Below, piece by piece: positions 62,734 through 64,000 of a DNA stretch of 64,000 nt (position 1 is its first letter; every line of letters begins with the position of its first letter). This stretch comes from Bacteroidota bacterium (GTDB lineage Bacteria; Bacteroidota; Bacteroidia; Flavobacteriales_D; Crocinitomicaceae). The stretch covers positions 124,001 to 188,000 of the forward strand of contig JASBTZ010000003.1 in the NCBI GenBank assembly GCA_030148165.1. The letters are read 5' to 3'. The translations under genes were made by a program, and so were the position numbers. The notes below the pieces were generated by a model. It had not been told where the DNA came from, ran no database searches, and saw nothing but the letters and a program-made list of their open reading frames with translations.

Positions 62734-64000
62734 TCTCTTCTATTCTGTTTGGAACACTACTAATACTAGGCTTAGGCTTTTTCACGTACAATGCTCTTAA
62801 AGTCAGATCCAACATATTGCTTGGTCGCGATGTGAATCGTTCTGATAAAAAGGGAGAGCGCTGGAAAACGATGTTATTGGTTGCGTTTGGACAGAAAAAG
62901 ATGTTTTCTCGTCCATTGCCTGCGCTTCTTCACTTGATGATCTACAGTGCATTTGTAATCACGCAAATCGAACTGATTGAAATCTTTGTAGACGGATTAA
63001 CGGGTGAACATCGTGTTTTTCGCGCCTCATTGGGAGCTTTCTATCCATTTATGATCAGCTTTATTGAGATTCTTTCAGTATTAGCATTCATTGCCACATT
63101 TATCTTTTTAGCCAGAAGAAATCTGATTAAAGTCCCGCGTTTAAACATGCGCGAAATGAAGGGATGGCCTAAAATTGATGGCAATATGATCCTCTTTATG
63201 GAGATTATATTGATCTGTTGCATTATGACCATGAATGGTGCTGATGAAGTGCTTTTATCGAGAGGAGAATCACATGTAGGATTAGCTGCTGCAGGAGATC
63301 TAAGCTTTAACTTCAGTATTTCCAGCTGGCTAGGTCCTGTACTTTTCGGTGGTATGGAGACCGAAACACTGCATATGCTGGAAAGAATAGGCTGGTGGGG
63401 ACACATCTTTATGGTATTTGCCTTTTTGAATTACCTGCCTTATTCGAAGCATTTCCACATATTACTGGCCTTCCCGAACACGTATTATTCAAATCTGGAA
63501 AAGAAAGGTAAGTTCACCAACATGGAGTCGGTTACCAAAGAAGTGAAGCTGATGATGGATCCTACTGTTGATCCATTTGCAGCACCGGCAGAAGGTGAAG
63601 CAACTGAATCACAACGATTTGGAGCAAAAGATGTGACGGATCTGACCTGGAAAAATCTTTTGGATAGCTATACCTGTACAGAATGTGGACGATGTACTGC
63701 TGCTTGTCCGGCGAATATTACCGGCAAAATGTTATCTCCTAGGAAGATCATGATGGATACACGCGATCGTCTGGAAGAAGTAGGTAATAATCGTCGCAAG
63801 CATGGAAAAGATCATGACGATGGAAAAAGCTTGCTGGGAGATTATATTACAGAAGAAGAACTTTGGGCATGTACTTCGTGCAATGCCTGTGTACAAGAAT
63901 GTCCGGTTAATATTGATCCATTAGCCATCATAATAGATTTGAGAAGATATTTGGTGATGGAAGAATCGAAAGTGCCATCAGAATTAACCGGAATGCTGAC
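62730..64000 (+). CDS. Membrane (Fe-S)-binding oxidoreductase, HdrC/HdrE-like, partial at the window end
   Basis: Open to the end of the window with no stop, at least 423 residues. About five N-terminal membrane helices (SILFGTLLILGLGFFTY; HLMIYSAFVITQIELIEIF; FYPFMISFIEILSVLAF; ILFMEIILICCIM; GHIFMVFAFLNYL) form a cytochrome-b-like module. Two 4Fe-4S motifs follow: CTECGRCTAACP from Cys316, and CTSCNACVQECP from Cys381. This is the Bacteroidota fused HdrE/HdrC protein, normally followed by a CCG-domain protein (HdrB-like). It overlaps the MCE gene by 4 bases. Confidence 0.8.
   Translation, partial: MISSILFGTLLILGLGFFTYNALKVRSNILLGRDVNRSDKKGERWKTMLLVAFGQKKMFSRPLPALLHLMIYSAFVITQIELIEIFVDGLTGEHRVFRASLGAFYPFMISFIEILSVLAFIATFIFLARRNLIKVPRLNMREMKGWPKIDGNMILFMEIILICCIMTMNGADEVLLSRGESHVGLAAAGDLSFNFSISSWLGPVLFGGMETETLHMLERIGWWGHIFMVFAFLNYLPYSKHFHILLAFPNTYYSNLEKKGKFTNMESVTKEVKLMMDPTVDPFAAPAEGEATESQRFGAKDVTDLTWKNLLDSYTCTECGRCTAACPANITGKMLSPRKIMMDTRDRLEEVGNNRRKHGKDHDDGKSLLGDYITEEELWACTSCNACVQECPVNIDPLAIIIDLRRYLVMEESKVPSELTGML

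Overview
The window looks like chromosomal DNA from a member of the Bacteroidota, most likely a marine or aquatic Flavobacteriales. The support is: several secreted proteins with type IX secretion (T9SS) C-terminal sorting domains; families largely restricted to this phylum (DUF5606, TIGR02757, an S46 dipeptidyl peptidase, a ferredoxin/acyl-CoA reductase divergent pair, BatA-type membrane proteins); and promoters of the Bacteroidota form TTG-N19-TAnnTTTG in front of both stable RNA genes. No phage, IS element, transposase, CRISPR array or rRNA is visible.

Layout. 1-3.3 kb: tail of a GH2 beta-mannosidase, then a MarR regulator overlapping a TonB-receptor-like outer-membrane protein. 3.3-10 kb (minus): a tiny ORF, pseudouridine synthase, methyltransferase, a dihydroorotase lacking metal ligands, a BatA-domain protein, an MFS transporter and a T9SS protein. 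9.9-10.6 kb: a NYN-LOTUS protein. 10.6-17.2 kb (minus): ribBA, an ABC ATPase, TIGR02757, an HD protein, a double-AAA+ CbxX-type protein with unusual N-terminal repeats, and a lipoprotein, closely spaced. 17.2-21.5 kb (minus): START-like protein, LptF/G permease and two glycosyltransferases. 21.6-29 kb: a GH18-CUB-PKD secreted enzyme, NfeD/flotillin, tRNA-Met, oligoendopeptidase and DUF5606. 29-34 kb: two subtilases back to back, an NTF2-like protein and transaldolase. 34.5-37.5 kb: small secreted protein, SRP RNA, ferredoxin/acyl-CoA reductase and a TerB-DnaJ protein. 37.5-44.8 kb (minus): S46 peptidase and a GH92-ROK kinase-HD hydrolase operon. 44.9-48 kb: four unknown exported proteins. 48-49.3 kb: Dps and a 2OG-Fe(II) oxygenase. 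49.4-53.5 kb: a more AT-rich accessory stretch of unknown exported proteins carrying two attC-like imperfect inverted repeats. 53.6-64 kb: BNR propeller, lipid A acyltransferase, rarA, a lipoprotein, YqgE, LptD, amidase, an MCE protein and the start of a membrane Fe-S oxidoreductase.

How the genes work together. Envelope biogenesis recurs (LptF/G, LptD, LpxL-like acyltransferase, amidase, MCE/MlaD, lipid-linked sugar transferases). A second theme is degradation of polymeric food: GH92 alpha-mannosidase and beta-mannosidase remnants, GH18, S46, subtilases and oligoendopeptidase.

The best leads for something new are: (1) two related attC-like elements at about 51.3 and 53.3 kb flanking unknown genes; (2) an identical palindrome TACCATGGTA in two promoters, one of them that of the MarR gene, suggesting a small regulon; (3) the AAA+ protein with a duplicated N-terminal beta-domain; (4) two tiny proteins that are little more than a T9SS-type C-terminal domain. 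No gene-free stretch exceeds 300 bases; the longest (53298-53584) contains one of the attC-like elements, and 21463-21693 holds a promoter.
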